The notes: a model not told the origin generated them from the letters alone. A stretch of 64,000 nt of DNA from Bettongia penicillata ogilbyi (GCA_023548195.1 JAJHZJ010000808.1:4383182-4447181); one strand, 5' to 3'; counted from the stretch's first letter, positions 22,698-33,764 are shown. Made by a program: numbers and translations.

Positions 22698-23195
22698 TGA
22701 TCAATGATAATCTAGTATAGGAGACTAAGAAAGATTGGTCAAAAAAGCAGGAAAAGGAAACCATGGCAGAGCAGTGTCATGAAAATCCAAGGAGAAGGGA
22801 GTGACTGGAAGGGATAGTCAACAATTCAAATGCTCCAGAGAGAGGAAGAAGGATAAAGAGTGAGGGGGGAAAAGTTGGCTTTTGCAATAAAGAGATCTTT
22901 GCTAACAAAACAGTTTGGGTAGAGTTGTGGAATCAACAGCCAGATTGCACAGATTTGAGAAGTGAGTAGGAGGCCAGGAATTGGAAGCCATGAGTAGAAA
23001 TAGTTTTTTTTTTCCTGAGAGTTCTGCTCTGAAAGGTAAAAGACATATAGAAAGCTGATTTGAGAGGATAGTAAACTATGCATTTTTTTTAAAGGCAGTC
23101 AGTTAAAATAGAGAGGTGGAAAATGAGAGAGAGAGGAAATGATCAAAAGAACAAACTCTTAGAAGTGACTGAAGGGGATGGAATTCAAGCCATTA
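22698..23195 (-). repeat. L2, second part of a split copy
   Basis: L2 continues with ggagactaagaaagattggt, gaaaatccaaggagaaggg and gttgtggaatcaacagcc, the next segment in family order after 22326. Confidence 0.75.
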
Positions 23196-24170
23196 GTAAA
23201 AACTACTTCTGAAAGATTGCTTATCCATTGTCTAATTAAGAGATGAATAATTTTAGGGTTGTACATAGTGGTTATATCCAAAAGGAAAGGGATCACTTTT
23301 CCGTGGTACCCTGTACCTATACAGTAAGAGTTGTTTGGAGAAGAACAAGGACTCACTTTCCATGATGACTTGAGCTCAGGGAATCATTGCTGATTTGAGG
23401 AGAATGGAAACTACTCAGAGCAAGAAGGAATCCTGGCACATGGAGCCTTCAGAGATATACAGAAAAGGTCATGTTAATTAGCAGGAGGATGAACCAGAGG
23501 CAATGGACAGTGCCTACTGCTGAAGAGAAGTGAATAGTGCCTGAGAAAAGCGGATAATGGGTGAGCTGCAGCATTTGTCTGCAACAGCCAGTAAAAGCAA
23601 TCAGGATCAGTTAAGTAATTGCAGACTATGTGGAAACTGGAGTCAAGTGGGAATGATGCTGAGATGAGATGCAGATAATTGTCTTTACCAAACCTCCAAT
23701 TCTGTCTACTTTATAAGGGCTTCACTTACTAGTGTTCTGAGTTTTATTCCTTTCTACAAAATCTGGGACCGAATTCCATTTTATGTCTTTCTTCTTACTT
23801 TGAATAAAGTATTTTATTTTATTTTAATATTTACTTTAATATTACTTTATTTTAAAAGTAATTTAAAGTATCTTTTATTTAAACAGGGAAGGAGGTTAAT
23901 TCAGAAGTTGTTAAATGGACTGTATGTGACTACAACACAAACCACAGAAAATATTAATTATTTTTTAAATGTTGCATTGTTGCCTTTGTGTTCACAATAT
24001 AGTCATTCCCTTTAACCGTGCTTTGAACTGAATTGAATCCTTCTTTGTAACAAAATAATCACAAAAAATTTCATCAAAATCAGTCAGCACATTGACCATG
24101 TCTGATAGCAAATAAGGAAAGGAGCTACGTTCCATTATTGGTTTTCAAAGGCTAAACTTATTCATGACTA
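23196..24170. other. Unassigned, with TTTA-rich tract at 23795-23885
   Basis: I see no gene. The tract at 23795-23885 consists of attttattttaatattt-like units. Other parts are unnamed. Confidence 0.4.
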
Positions 24171-24179
24171 TTATCCGTG

Positions 24180-24452
24180 TTTGACTTCTGTTAGTCATCG
24201 TATAAATCGTTCTCTTGGTCATGCTTTCTTGGCTCTTTCACTTTCTACAGATCTTCCTATCTTTCTCTGAATTCCTTATACTCACCATTTCTTATATATC
24301 AATAATATTCCATTAATTAACATATCACAATTTGTTCAGTCACTTACTGATTGATAAGTAATCATTTAATCAGTAATTTTTTAGTTACTACAGAGTGGCT
24401 CTATGTTTATTTTGTTATACAGGGCCTTTATTCCTGACATTTATATCCTTGC

Positions 24453-24493
<41 letters not shown>

Positions 24494-24770
24494 CATATAT
24501 ACATACACACATAAAAATATATGCATACATATATAACTTTGTATGTTTATATATATACACACACATACATACATATATATAATATACATGTGTATACACA
24601 CTCACACACAGCCATGACATCTATGGGCAAAAGCATATGAACAGTTTAGTGATTTTTCTCACAATTCCAAATCATTTTTCAGAACAGTTAGACTACTTTA
24701 CATAGACCACAGTATATGAGTGCATCTGACTTCTCATAATCTCTCCAGGATCAACTGTTTCTATTTTTAA
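24180..24770 (-). repeat. L1 3' region, interrupted by a TG/TA microsatellite
   Basis: Antisense L1-like text on both sides of the microsatellite: caatttgttcagtcacttac and gttactacagagtggctc before it, ttccaaatcatttttcagaac after it. It is more diverged than the 8.7 kb copy. Confidence 0.6.
24452..24612. repeat. (TG)n(TA)n(CA)n compound microsatellite
   Basis: tgtgtgtg passes into tatatata, then imperfect ATACATAC and CACACA blocks. Confidence 0.95.
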
Positions 24771-24987
24771 AATAATTTTTCCCAATTTAAGGCATGCGAG
24801 GTTGAGAGTATTAATTGCTGACAAATAAACCCCCAGAATTCAGCCTGGGTCTATATTTGCCTAGGTGCTTTTGTAATGAAAGACAGATTATACCTGGTTT
24901 TCCCATTTTGGAATGTACAGCAAAGCAGGGGATGCCAGCTTATAGCTGGCAGGCTTTGATTGCACTAAAGAATTAAACTAAACCTTC
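24771..24987. other. Unassigned sequence
   Basis: No named repeat. It could be the 3' flank of the decayed frame that follows on the minus strand. Confidence 0.3.
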
Positions 24988-25600
24988 CTATTTTAAGTGA
25001 AGCCCCCACCAACTGTTGCAGAAAATCCTGTTCTTGCTCACTAGCTGGTCTCTCAGAATCTCCTTAAGCTCCCTGAGTCTTGAAAACAACTTCCTTAAGC
25101 CCATCAGCTCTCTGGATAGTAGCCTTTGTTCTTCATAAAGTTCATCTACCCTCTAAGGCCAGCTGGATGCTGACAACATTAAATCTACTTGAACTTCCTC
25201 ATGTTGCAACAGTATTTTTTGCGTGTCACAGTCATGGGAAGATCCACCCAATTTTTAGTATCCCATAACATCAACCATGGTAAAAATTTTAGTAGCATTT
25301 CTATCTTGGACTCCAGCTATTACTTTTTCACCAAGAACACATAAAAGTGGCAAAAGAAAGGCAAGCCAGTCTGGTACACAAGGTAAAGCCTTAATAGCAT
25401 CTCCCAGAAAGGATGGTACAAAAGGTATTTTGGCTACTAAACAGGTAAGTGTATAACAGAGCTTCTAAAAACAACTCTAACTGTTCCTCTAACTCCCCTT
25501 GCTGGCCAATTTGAAGAGTGACACAAGAATTGATTTGTACTCTACTTAAGAGGACATAGTTACCTCAAATCCGAAAAGGGAAATCAATTTTTTTTTAAAA
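24988..25600 (-). pseudogene. Unrecognised decayed protein-like reading frame
   Basis: Read on the minus strand from about 25600, the translation is protein-like over roughly 190 codons with one frameshift. It gives VQINSCVTLQIGQQGELEEQ, then after a frame change near 25440 IPFVPSFLGDAIKALP and VPDWLAFLLPLLCVLGEK, later RVDELYEEQRLLSRELMGLR and FSRLRELKEILRDQL. Stops are TAA at 25255-25257, TAG at 25153-25155 and a final TAG at 24988-24990. The last part is Leu/Glu/Arg-rich and could be a coiled coil. I do not recognise the protein. A processed pseudogene or an old retroviral gag-type gene are possibilities I cannot separate. A shorter plus-strand frame overlaps and ends at a perfect splice-donor-like caggtaagt at about 25443, but it lacks protein-like pattern. 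Confidence 0.35.
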
Positions 25601-26640
25601 AAGTCAACATACTGGGATTTCAAATAAGGAACACAATTTATCATTTTACTTTAAAACAGTGAGTTAATGAAGTGGATCATACACGGATCTGGATTATCGA
25701 GTGAACATAATTTCATCCTCTCCTCCATTTTTCTCTTTCCTCTATTCCCCAAGGCCAGATTGGATACAGTCCAGTCCCAGGTAAGCGACCCTGACTGGTC
25801 TGGAACCAGTTGGGTCTCATCTAGTCCAAATCATCTAGTCTACAGGTCAGACCGGGCCCAGAGAGGCAAAGTATAGATACAGTCCCAAATAGAATGCCAC
25901 CTCTGCTTCAGAGAATGTCTAAGGTGCCACAGAAGTTCATTGGGAGAGCTACATTCAGGCACCTTTATGACCCAAGGACTTTCTGCATCTCAGAAGATCC
26001 AGGATTGAACTGGGCCTCTAGGGAGGATTTGCTTCATGATGGCTGCCATGTACTGATTTTCTTTTGTAGGGATAGAAGGACAAAGGCAACAGTTTTACTT
26101 TTTGATAATGATTTTCTTTGAATTCACATTCATCTGGGACTTGTCAAGTCAAGCAAGCTGTGATGCATTTAAAAACAATATCTCAGGTTCAATTCTCTTA
26201 GGAGTCCAATAACTTGACTGTTTCAAAGCTGAGGGTCTGAATCCCCAAACTTTACTCAGTCATCTTTCAAATACATGTCATTGGTTACAAAAGGGTGAAA
26301 GAACATTTCTAGAACTATGCATGTATCTTACTAGTGGTGTTCCCAAGAGAGGTTTTGGCTTGGGTTAAAAATTTTGTTCTGGTCCCCAAGCACAGAGGGA
26401 AAAGAGGAAATAGAAGAAGGAATAGAAAAACAGGAAAGAGAATGGGAAATCCACATACTACCATAGGTTGGTTAAAATTCTTTACAGGGAAATTATATTG
26501 ATGTACAAAAAAAAAACCCACCTAAATTTGCCCTCTCTTAAATTGTTAGCGAGTATATCTAAAAAAAATCAATTATAAAATATTCATATTTCAGCAAAAT
26601 GAAACATCATGTGAGGTGTATTATCTTTTATTGACACAGG
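25601..26640. other. Unassigned, partly GC-richer sequence
   Basis: Two plus-strand frames (25667-25876 and 25894-26121) are open but match nothing I know. A splice-donor-like ccaggtaagc occurs near 25778. There is no support for a real exon. Confidence 0.35.
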
Positions 26641-27655
26641 ATGTAAATCTTTTCTTTTTAGCATGATGTTTTCAGTCATGTTATCAAATGTCTTCAATGA
26701 GGGTGAACATGCTATCAAGGTCACCTACTGCACTGATGGTAAATTCTTCAGTTTGAAAAGGCTACAAGCCAAGATCAAAGTGGAGGGAGTGTTGGTGCAT
26801 GATTTTCTGTTTGCAGATGACTGTACACCCAATGCAGCCTCTGATATTGAGATGGAACGAAGTATAGACCTCTCTGCTCATGCTCATTTTGACCTAACAG
26901 TTAACACCAAGAAGTTGACACCAAGTGCTCTATCAACCAGCACCACACCATCCATATGCGAAACCATTAGTTAACAGCAAATGGAGAAGTTCTGAATGCT
27001 GTGCATAAGTTCATTTACCTTGGCGCTATGTTTTCCAGGGATATATACATTGATAATGAGGTTGATGCATACATTGCCAGATCTAGGTCACTGTTTGGGA
27101 GGCTCCAAAGGAAAGTGTGGGAGAAAAGAGGTATCAGACTGATTACCAAACTGAAGGTCTGCAGAGCTGTTGTGCTGACCTCATTGTTGTATGCTTGTGA
27201 AACCTGGACAGTCTACCAGTGACATGCCAGAAAACTGGATCACTTCCATTTGAATTGTCTTGGGAAAATTCTGAGAATCACCCAGCAGGATATGATACCA
27301 ACTCTGAGGTCTTTTCTTGAACTTAAATTGCCAAGCATTCAAACCCCACACTACTCTGCTGGGAGACACTGGCACAGGACTGCTCAACATGATGTGCCTT
27401 CAGCAGAGAAGGTGCTGTGTTCTGTGAGCAAAGCAGAATTTAAGTAGCTCAAGAGAAATGCACAGATTTAGAGAATCCACCCCAAATGTTCACAAGGACT
27501 ATTTGTGCCCAGCCTGTGGTAGAGCACTCCAAGCTCATATTGGTCTGATCATTCTGACCATGTCACTTGACTCTAATGTAGTGATGTCATTTTGGTCATC
27601 TCTGAGAAAGGACAACTACCAACCAACCAATATGCATCTATTAAGTGTACAGTTA
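26640..27655 (+). pseudogene. RTE-type LINE, reverse transcriptase to 3' end
   Basis: Starts inside the RT domain. MMFSVMLSNVFNEG leads to the catalytic FADD box at 26810-26821. After a frameshift near 26970 come KFIYLGAMFSRD, RSRSLFGRLQ and LLYACETWT (thumb/connection region), a stop at 27220-27222, then LDHFHLNCLGKILRI. After another frameshift the C-terminal zinc-finger-like CPACGRALQAHIG lies near 27506. The 3' end is ggtcatctctgagaaaggac followed by a CCAA-rich tail, as in RTE elements. It has two frameshifts and at least one stop and is 5'-truncated. Confidence 0.85.
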
Positions 27656-27659
27656 TCTG

Positions 27660-27790
27660 AATTCCATTAGAATATGAATTCCTTGATGGTAAGGACTGGT
27701 ATTGTCTGTTTGTTTGTATGTTTTTATTTATATGCCAGCACTTAGTACAGTGCCTGAAACATAATAAGAACATAGTAAGTGCTTGTGAAC
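27660..27790 (+). repeat. L2-type 3' end
   Basis: Sense tail abutting the RTE 3' end: gaatatgaattccttgatgg, cacttagtacagtgcctg, agaacatagtaagtgcttg. Confidence 0.65.
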
Positions 27791-28564
27791 ATACTGAGAG
27801 TCCCTCAGACTTCTCTCAATTCAATCAATAAATCAAAGGTGTCAACACAGTCTAGATAGTTCTATGGAATCAACCCTAACCTGGTAAGAATCAATCCAGC
27901 GTAGTAGACTAACTAGATCGGAAGTTCCTGACAGTCATTTGAAATAGAATCCTGCTGAAGGAGGTATATTTGTATCATCTAAAGCAATTTGGTCAGTGAC
28001 TTTCCATAAAATAGCAAGCCAGTTCGGAAACTAAGAGTTGAGTGTCTAGCAGAGGAAAAGTTGAGAGCCAGCCCAACCAAGCTCTTGGGAGGGATCACCT
28101 GGATAAGAGTCTACGAATCTTGGTCTCTTCCTCTCTCCTCACCCTTGATCAGAAGAGGACCTTTTGAATTTTGAAAGGTCCAGAAGATTTTGGACCTCTG
28201 AACATTAACATCCTAACAACATCCTTGGTACAGCCAATAGCAATAACTAATAGGAGGTGAAGACATTAGACAAACTGAGGAAAGGCAGCTTCAATATTCT
28301 ATAAGGAACCCAGAAGAACTAGTATGGCTCCTACGGGGAACATCATGATGACTCCAGGAAAAGGACTTCCAGGAGATGTGAATACTTGTGGCAAATGTAC
28401 TTGTAGGAGAATGTGTTATTGACTAGTGAAGGGGTGTTCCAACTGTTCTTGCAATAGAACTTTAATGAATATCCTTAAGAGCTAATTAAGTCTGACTGAT
28501 TAACTGATAGTAATTGATAATAATAGAGAAAAACACACAAGTAGAGGCTATAGTCTGGTAGTCT
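27791..28564. other. Unassigned sequence between the RTE pieces
   Basis: About 770 bases with no named repeat and no coding signal. It ends in a short tandem of tctggtag units (28555-28575) exactly at the RTE endonuclease breakpoint. Confidence 0.4.
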
Positions 28565-29335
28565 GGTAGTCTGAACCTACTCTAGCATTAAAGTCACCCA
28601 GAATTATAAGCTTGTCCTCTTTTGTCACATTGACAATAAGAGTCTCTAGGTCTTCATAAAATTTTTCTTTGACTTCATCAGGGTTTGTCATGGTGGGAGC
28701 ATAGAGACTGATGATGGAGGCATGGCGCTTTCCTGCGAGTGACAATCACATTGACATGAGCCTGTCATTCACTCCTTTTGGCAGGCATACCAGCTTGCTG
28801 ATTAGATTACTTTTGATTGTAAAACCCACACCAGCTTCATGATGCTCCCTTTCACTGTGCCCACTCCAGAAAAAGGTGTATCCAGCTCCAACTTCAGTAA
28901 ACTGGCCTTCACTGGCCAACCTCGTTTCACTCAGGGCTGTTATTTGGATGTGATACCTGTTGAGTTCTCTTGCAACAAGAGCAGTTCTCCTTTCACGTCT
29001 CCTGGATTTTGTGTTGTCTATTAGTGTGCGCACATTCCATGTGCTGATGGTGATTTGCAGATGTTTTTGTGTTTCGACCACATAGTGGGACTCCCTGCCT
29101 GCCATAGTAATCAGGCCAGGGTTGGGTAAGCAGATAATGTTTAGGGCACCTTTTCTAGCTCCCTTCCTCACACCAGGAGATGAGCAGTAGGATCCTTGAA
29201 AGGCTGCTTAGACATTAAAAGCTGCAGCATGCTCAGCGGCCACACCCTGGTAAACCTTTTCAGCAGACAGACCAAACCAGGTTGAAGGTAACCAAGGGTT
29301 CTCAAACCCATTGGTGAGTTAGGGGGGTGTTTACC
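28565..29335 (-). pseudogene. RTE-type LINE, APE endonuclease domain
   Basis: A minus frame from 29171 runs through TWNVRTL (residues 44-50), LSETRL (80-85) and VGFTIKSNLISKL. It continues in the same frame past one TGA at 28746-28748 into ISLYAPTM and [13 protein letters not shown] (GDFNARVG at 28575-28598). These are the catalytic Asn, Glu and Asp/Asn signatures of APE-type endonucleases of RTE/BovB LINEs. The stop fits a CGA to TGA change. The element stops abruptly just after GSDYQT, so the RT part is missing. Confidence 0.88.
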
Positions 29336-29396
29336 TCAAGCATGTGAAGACGTCCTCTGGTGGAATGGGCAGGTGAGAACAATTTTGTATTTAAAG

Positions 29397-29650
29397 AATA
29401 GGTGGCAGAGCGAATAGAGTGTGGGTCCTGGAGTCATGAAAATTCTTCCTGAGTTCAAATCTGTCCTTAGGCACTTACTAGGTCTGTGCCCCTGGGCAAG
29501 ATGCTTAACCCTGTTTTCCTCAGTTTCCCCCTGTGTTAAATGAGCTGGAGAAGAAAATGAAACACCACTCTACTATCTGCCAAGAAAATTTCTAACAGGG
29601 TCATGAAGAGTAGGGTACAGTTGAAAAGATTGAATACAACAAAATTAAGG
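29397..29650 (+). repeat. MAR1/WSINE-type CORE-SINE, near full length
   Basis: Sense: ataggtggcagagcgaatag, tgagttcaaatctgtcctt, cccctgggcaagatgctt, gagctggagaagaaaatg, tcatgaagagtagggtac and an A-rich end. Confidence 0.88.
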
Positions 29651-29774
29651 AATAACTGCTTTAGAATTTGTGTTTTATGATAATAAAATTAAATTGTACC
29701 TCCAAATTCCCAGATTGCAATGTATTAATAAAAAGTTACATTTTAAAATCAATTCAGGAACGATGCAACTCTGC

Positions 29775-29970
29775 ACTGTCAATAAACATTTATTAAGAAC
29801 CTACTATGCACACTGTACTAAGTACTGGGAATTCGAAGAAATGAAGACAGCCCATTCTCAACTCAAGGAGCTTACAGTCTAACAGAGGAGATCATAGTCT
29901 AAGGGGGAGATAATGTGCAAACAACAGTTTATATAAACAAGACATATTCAGGATAAAGTGGTGATAACCA
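29775..29970 (-). repeat. L2 3' terminus, first part of a split copy
   Basis: Antisense: aaacatttattaagaaccta, aaggagcttacagtctaac, ataatgtgcaaacaacag. It resumes at about 30115. Confidence 0.85.
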
Positions 29971-29974
29971 ACAA

Positions 29975-30113
29975 TCATCTCTCTTTTGTGCATTGTCTTC
30001 CCCCCATTAGATTGCAAGCTTTTGAGGGCAGACTGCCTTTCTTTTTCTTCTTTGCATTCCCAGTGCTTACATGATGCCTGGTACATAGTAGGGGCTTATT
30101 AAAAGTTTAATAA
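29975..30113 (+). repeat. L2 3' end lying inside another L2
   Basis: Sense tail (ttagattgcaagcttttgag, cccagtgcttacatgatgcc, tacatagtaggggcttatt) splits an antisense L2 copy. Confidence 0.75.
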
Positions 30114-30220
30114 TTTGTACAGTAGGAGATGTTTTGAAAGGGATAGGAAAGACTTCTCGAAGAAGGTGGAATTTTAACTGGGATTTGAAGGAGGCCAGTA
30201 GGAGATAAGTGTAACAAGAT
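30114..30220 (-). repeat. L2, second part of a split copy
   Basis: Continues the L2 from 29970 with gggataggaaagacttctc, gaaggtggaattttaactgg and atttgaaggaggccagtag. Confidence 0.75.
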
Positions 30221-30454
30221 GAGACAACACTGTCATTATTGTCAAAGTACAGAATGAATATTCAGAGTTGGAAAAGTTCAGAAATCCTCAGTTCAAGGTA
30301 CAAGTTTGAGAGCCATCATGAATAACTACATGCACTGAACATAAAGTATTTTTGTTAATAGTTAATAGTAAATATAGTTATAATTTGTTCTAATATATAA
30401 TTTAAGTGTCTTTTTTAGTTGAATAAAGTCTATATTGGTCAATCTCAGCAGAAT

Positions 30455-30700
30455 TTCATATAGAAGCTAGACCAATGGACTTGGAGTCAGGAAGACTTGA
30501 ATTTGAATACTCACTCAGACATTTACTAGCTACATGACATTGGGCAAGTATTTTAAATCTCTCTCAGTCTCAGTTTCCTCATCTGTAAAATGGAGATGTC
30601 ATCTACTTCCTAGACTTGTTGAGAAGATCAAAGAGATAATATGTATAAAGCATTTCACAAACCTTAAAGAACTTTATAAAATCTAGCAATTGTTGTTAAT
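30455..30700 (+). repeat. MIR-type SINE
   Basis: Sense: ggacttggagtcaggaagac, tttactagctacatgacatt, cagtttcctcatctgtaaaa, agcatttcacaaaccttaaa. Confidence 0.82.
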
Positions 30701-31489
30701 AGCATCATTATTTTCTTTGAAATTCAAAGATTTTATAATGGATGTCAAAAACAATTACAAAAAAAATCAATGCTACTGAGAAAGATCAAAATATACAACA
30801 TGATTGAGTCTGAGACCCCCTTCTACATTATTGGCATCTTTTCCCTCTCTTGTCAGTTCTGCCTATCAGTGTTAAATTAATAGTATACCTTCCTCTGGGA
30901 AGGATTTGACATAGGGAAAATGCCTTCTTGTCATAAATAGCAGATTGTTTTAGACAGACTGAGTAGAAAAGATAAACCTGTGCTGTCATTTGTCCTTACT
31001 TCAAGTGACTTAATATTCCCAGGGTAAAATTGGACTTTTTTTATGGTAATTTTTAACACCTTCATGGAGCAAAAAATACTTATCCTTAAAAAATTTCCCT
31101 CATTGAAACTACCTGACATTCACCCCAGTTCTCTCCTAAGAAGGGGAGATGAGTTAATATGAACAAGATTTGAAATTGAATCTCCAAGGAGTCTAAATAA
31201 TTGAGGACCAGTACTTAAAAGGCTAAGTCATTTTACCTAACTAATTGCAGGGTAGTGGATTAAAATTAATTAAAAATTTTAAACTTTGGCATAATTATGA
31301 TGAATCTCAAATATAAATATAAACACATATGTATGCAGATATCATCAGTTCTGTTCTAGGAAAATCACACTTTAAAATTCTTTAAGAAGATAATTCTTCA
31401 TATTACGTGATATATAAATTAAACATTGGCATAATCTTGTGGAAATATGACATTGGAAAATGTAGTTCTCAAATATGCAAAATAATAGA
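30701..31489. other. Unassigned AT-rich sequence
   Basis: No gene or named repeat seen. Confidence 0.4.
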
Positions 31490-31710
31490 AAGCATCTTAA
31501 GGTTTGCAGAGCATGTTAGTATACATTATCTCATTTAATTCTCACAACCCCATAAGGTATATACAGCTTTTATAGGTAAGGAAACTGAATCTCAGGGAGA
31601 TCAAGCAACTAGCATATGTCATATGTCAAAACTGGCATTCCAACCCTCATGTCTCTTAATTCCCTGCCTAGGGCTCTATCCACTCTACAACACTACCTCT
31701 CACAAAGAAA
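31490..31710 (-). repeat. MIR-type SINE
   Basis: Antisense: aaggtttgcagagcatgtta, catttaattctcacaacccc, ggaaactgaatctcagggag, ctagggctctatccactc. Confidence 0.8.
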
Positions 31711-31824
31711 TCTTTGTTTTTGTTTGGGCCAGACCTGGAGTTTCACTGGGGTAAGGAACTCCCTTGAGGACACTCCATTTATGAAACTCATCATCATAAT
31801 CATGAATAATATATAATCTCCGAG

Positions 31825-31960
31825 AGTCACCTAAGGCACTGAGAAGTTTATGACTTGCCGAGGCTCACATAGCCCATGAGTGTCAATGGATGAACTTGAC
31901 TCAGGTCTTTATGACAAGGAGGCCAGCCCTTTATTCATCATGCCACAGTCTAACCTTCTG
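31825..31960 (-). repeat. MIR-like SINE fragment
   Basis: Antisense core and head: ttatgacttgccgaggctca, atgaacttgactcaggtctt, ttattcatcatgccacag. Confidence 0.5.
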
Positions 31961-32682
31961 ATGGATTCACTAGAATGTCTGGGAGATTGTAAAGACACAT
32001 GGTTTATAAAAACCAATGAACATCTGAAATTAAAATGATAATTCTTATCTCCACAGAGTTTAATACAACTTGTGATATTAGTAATAGACCTACCTTTTTG
32101 AGACTGCTTCTTAAGGTTCTGTTTATTCATTAATCATCTTTATCTGAGGTTGACCACCTCAGATGTAAAAGAAAAAAAGTTTACCTAAAACATTGAGATC
32201 CTCTTAGTGTTAAATTTACTTTGTTGGAACGTTATATCAAGAGGTCTTTTAGGAAGTTACATTAACCCTTTGAAGTTCATGGAATATATTTGGTTCACTG
32301 AAGTACCCTGTTACATTTGCTTAAAGGTAGTTCAACAGTCATTTTGTCATCTATTCATTTATTTGTAGTAGTGTCTACAATAACCTCTTAGGTGAAAGTT
32401 CAATATTATGATGAAGCTTGGATAGAAGCTGGGAAAGAGGGCAAGATTTGATATGCATCGGAGCGGTTTCGTCCTACCCCCTTCCCGTTTCATAGAATTC
32501 CCAGTGAGAGACTGTCACTTTTGCCATTTCATTACTGTCTTTGTGGCTGAGAATGGATAAAAAAGGGGTATGGAATTCAGTCTTCAGCTATTTCTTCCCT
32601 AGGGAGTAGTGCCCCTGATGGCCACAATGATACTTTCCCAAGAAGCTACCAATGCTTCTTTCTGCTGTGACTGGGGCAAACA
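31961..32682. other. Unassigned sequence
   Basis: Nothing named. It contains one GC-richer patch around 32455-32500. Confidence 0.4.
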
Positions 32683-33517
32683 TTCCCTCCCTCTTCCTTC
32701 CTTCCTTCCTTCCCTCCCTCCCTCCCTCCCTCCCTCCCTCCCTCCTTCCTTCCTTCCTTCCTTCCTTCCTTCCTTCCTTCCTTCCTTCCTTCCTTCCTTC
32801 CTTCCCTCCCTCCCTCCCTCCCTCCCTCCCTCCTTCCTTCCTTCCTTCCTTCCTTCCTTCCTTCCCTCCTTCCTTCCTTCCTTCCTTCCTTCCTTCCTTC
32901 CTTCCTTCCTTCCTTCCCTCCTTCCCTCCTTCCCTCCTTCCCTCCTTCCCTCCTTCCTTCCTTCCTTCCTTCCTCCCTTCCTTCCTTCCTTCCTTCCTTC
33001 CTTCCCTCCTTCTTCCTTCCTTCCTTCCTTCCTTCCTTCCTTCCTTCCTTCCCTCCTTCCTTCCTTCCTTCCTTCCTTCCTTCCTTCCTTCCTTCCTCCC
33101 TTCCTTCCTTCCTTCCTTCCTTCCCTCCTTCTTCCTTCCTTCCTTCCTTCCTTCCTTCCTTCCTTCCTTCCTTCCCTCCTTCCTTCCTTCTTCCTTCCTT
33201 CCTTCCTTCCTTCCTTCCTTCCCTCCTTCCTTCCCTCCTTCCTTCCCTTTCCTTCCTTCCTTCCTTCCTTCCTTCCTTCCTTCCTTCCTTCCTTGCTTCC
33301 TTCCTTCCTTCCTTCCCTCCCTCCCTCCCTCCCTCCCTCCCTCCCTCCCTCCCTCCTTCCTTCCTTCCTTCCTTCCTTCCTTCCTTCCCTCCCTCCCTCC
33401 CTCCCTCCCTCCCTCCCTCCTTCCTTCCTTCCTTCCCTCCCTCCCTCCCTCCCTCCCTCCCTCCCTCCCTCCCTCCTTCCTTCCTTCCTTCCTTCCTTCC
33501 TTCCTTCCTTCCTTCCT
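32683..33517. repeat. 835-nt pyrimidine tract, (CCTT)n and (CCCT)n blocks
   Basis: From 32683 to 33517 every plus-strand base is C or T except one G at 33295. CCTT units dominate, with CCCT blocks near 32711, 32803, 33317, 33385 and 33435. Larger duplications also occur: a segment ending ccctccttcttcc recurs 119 bases later (33004 and 33123). Two overlapping open frames of 305 and 311 codons (Pro-Ser-Phe-Leu repeats) are artefacts of the tract. Confidence 0.98.
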
Positions 33518-33764
33518 ACACCTTAACTCAGTGTACTCTGAAGCCCATGGACTGGATACAATAGATCCCTGTCCAAATTCTACTTAATGGCTTACTTACA
33601 GTGATTGTCAATAGTAACAGTTTCTCTTTCCCTCCCAGCTTGATTTAATTATTTTTTTTTCTTTTGCTCATTAAAGGGACTATTCCCTGACTACTTCTTA
33701 AAGAGGTCTGTTCACTCAATGGGCATTAACTCCCTCTAAGTGAATACCTAAAGTGAATACCTAA
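33518..33764. other. Unassigned flank of the pyrimidine tract
   Basis: No gene; ends with a 15-base tandem (gtgaatacctaaa units) at about 33740-33765. Confidence 0.5.

Noticed and set aside
26640..29335. Twin-priming origin for the two oppositely oriented RTE pieces
   Set aside because: Twin priming places the inverted 5' piece upstream of the 3' piece. Here the inverted piece is downstream, with 0.9 kb of other DNA between.
32609..33587. Two open frames of 305 and 311 codons (Pro-Ser-Phe-Leu repeats)
   Set aside because: They are translations of the CCTT/CCCT pyrimidine tract in two frames; a repeat without purines cannot contain a stop codon in these frames.
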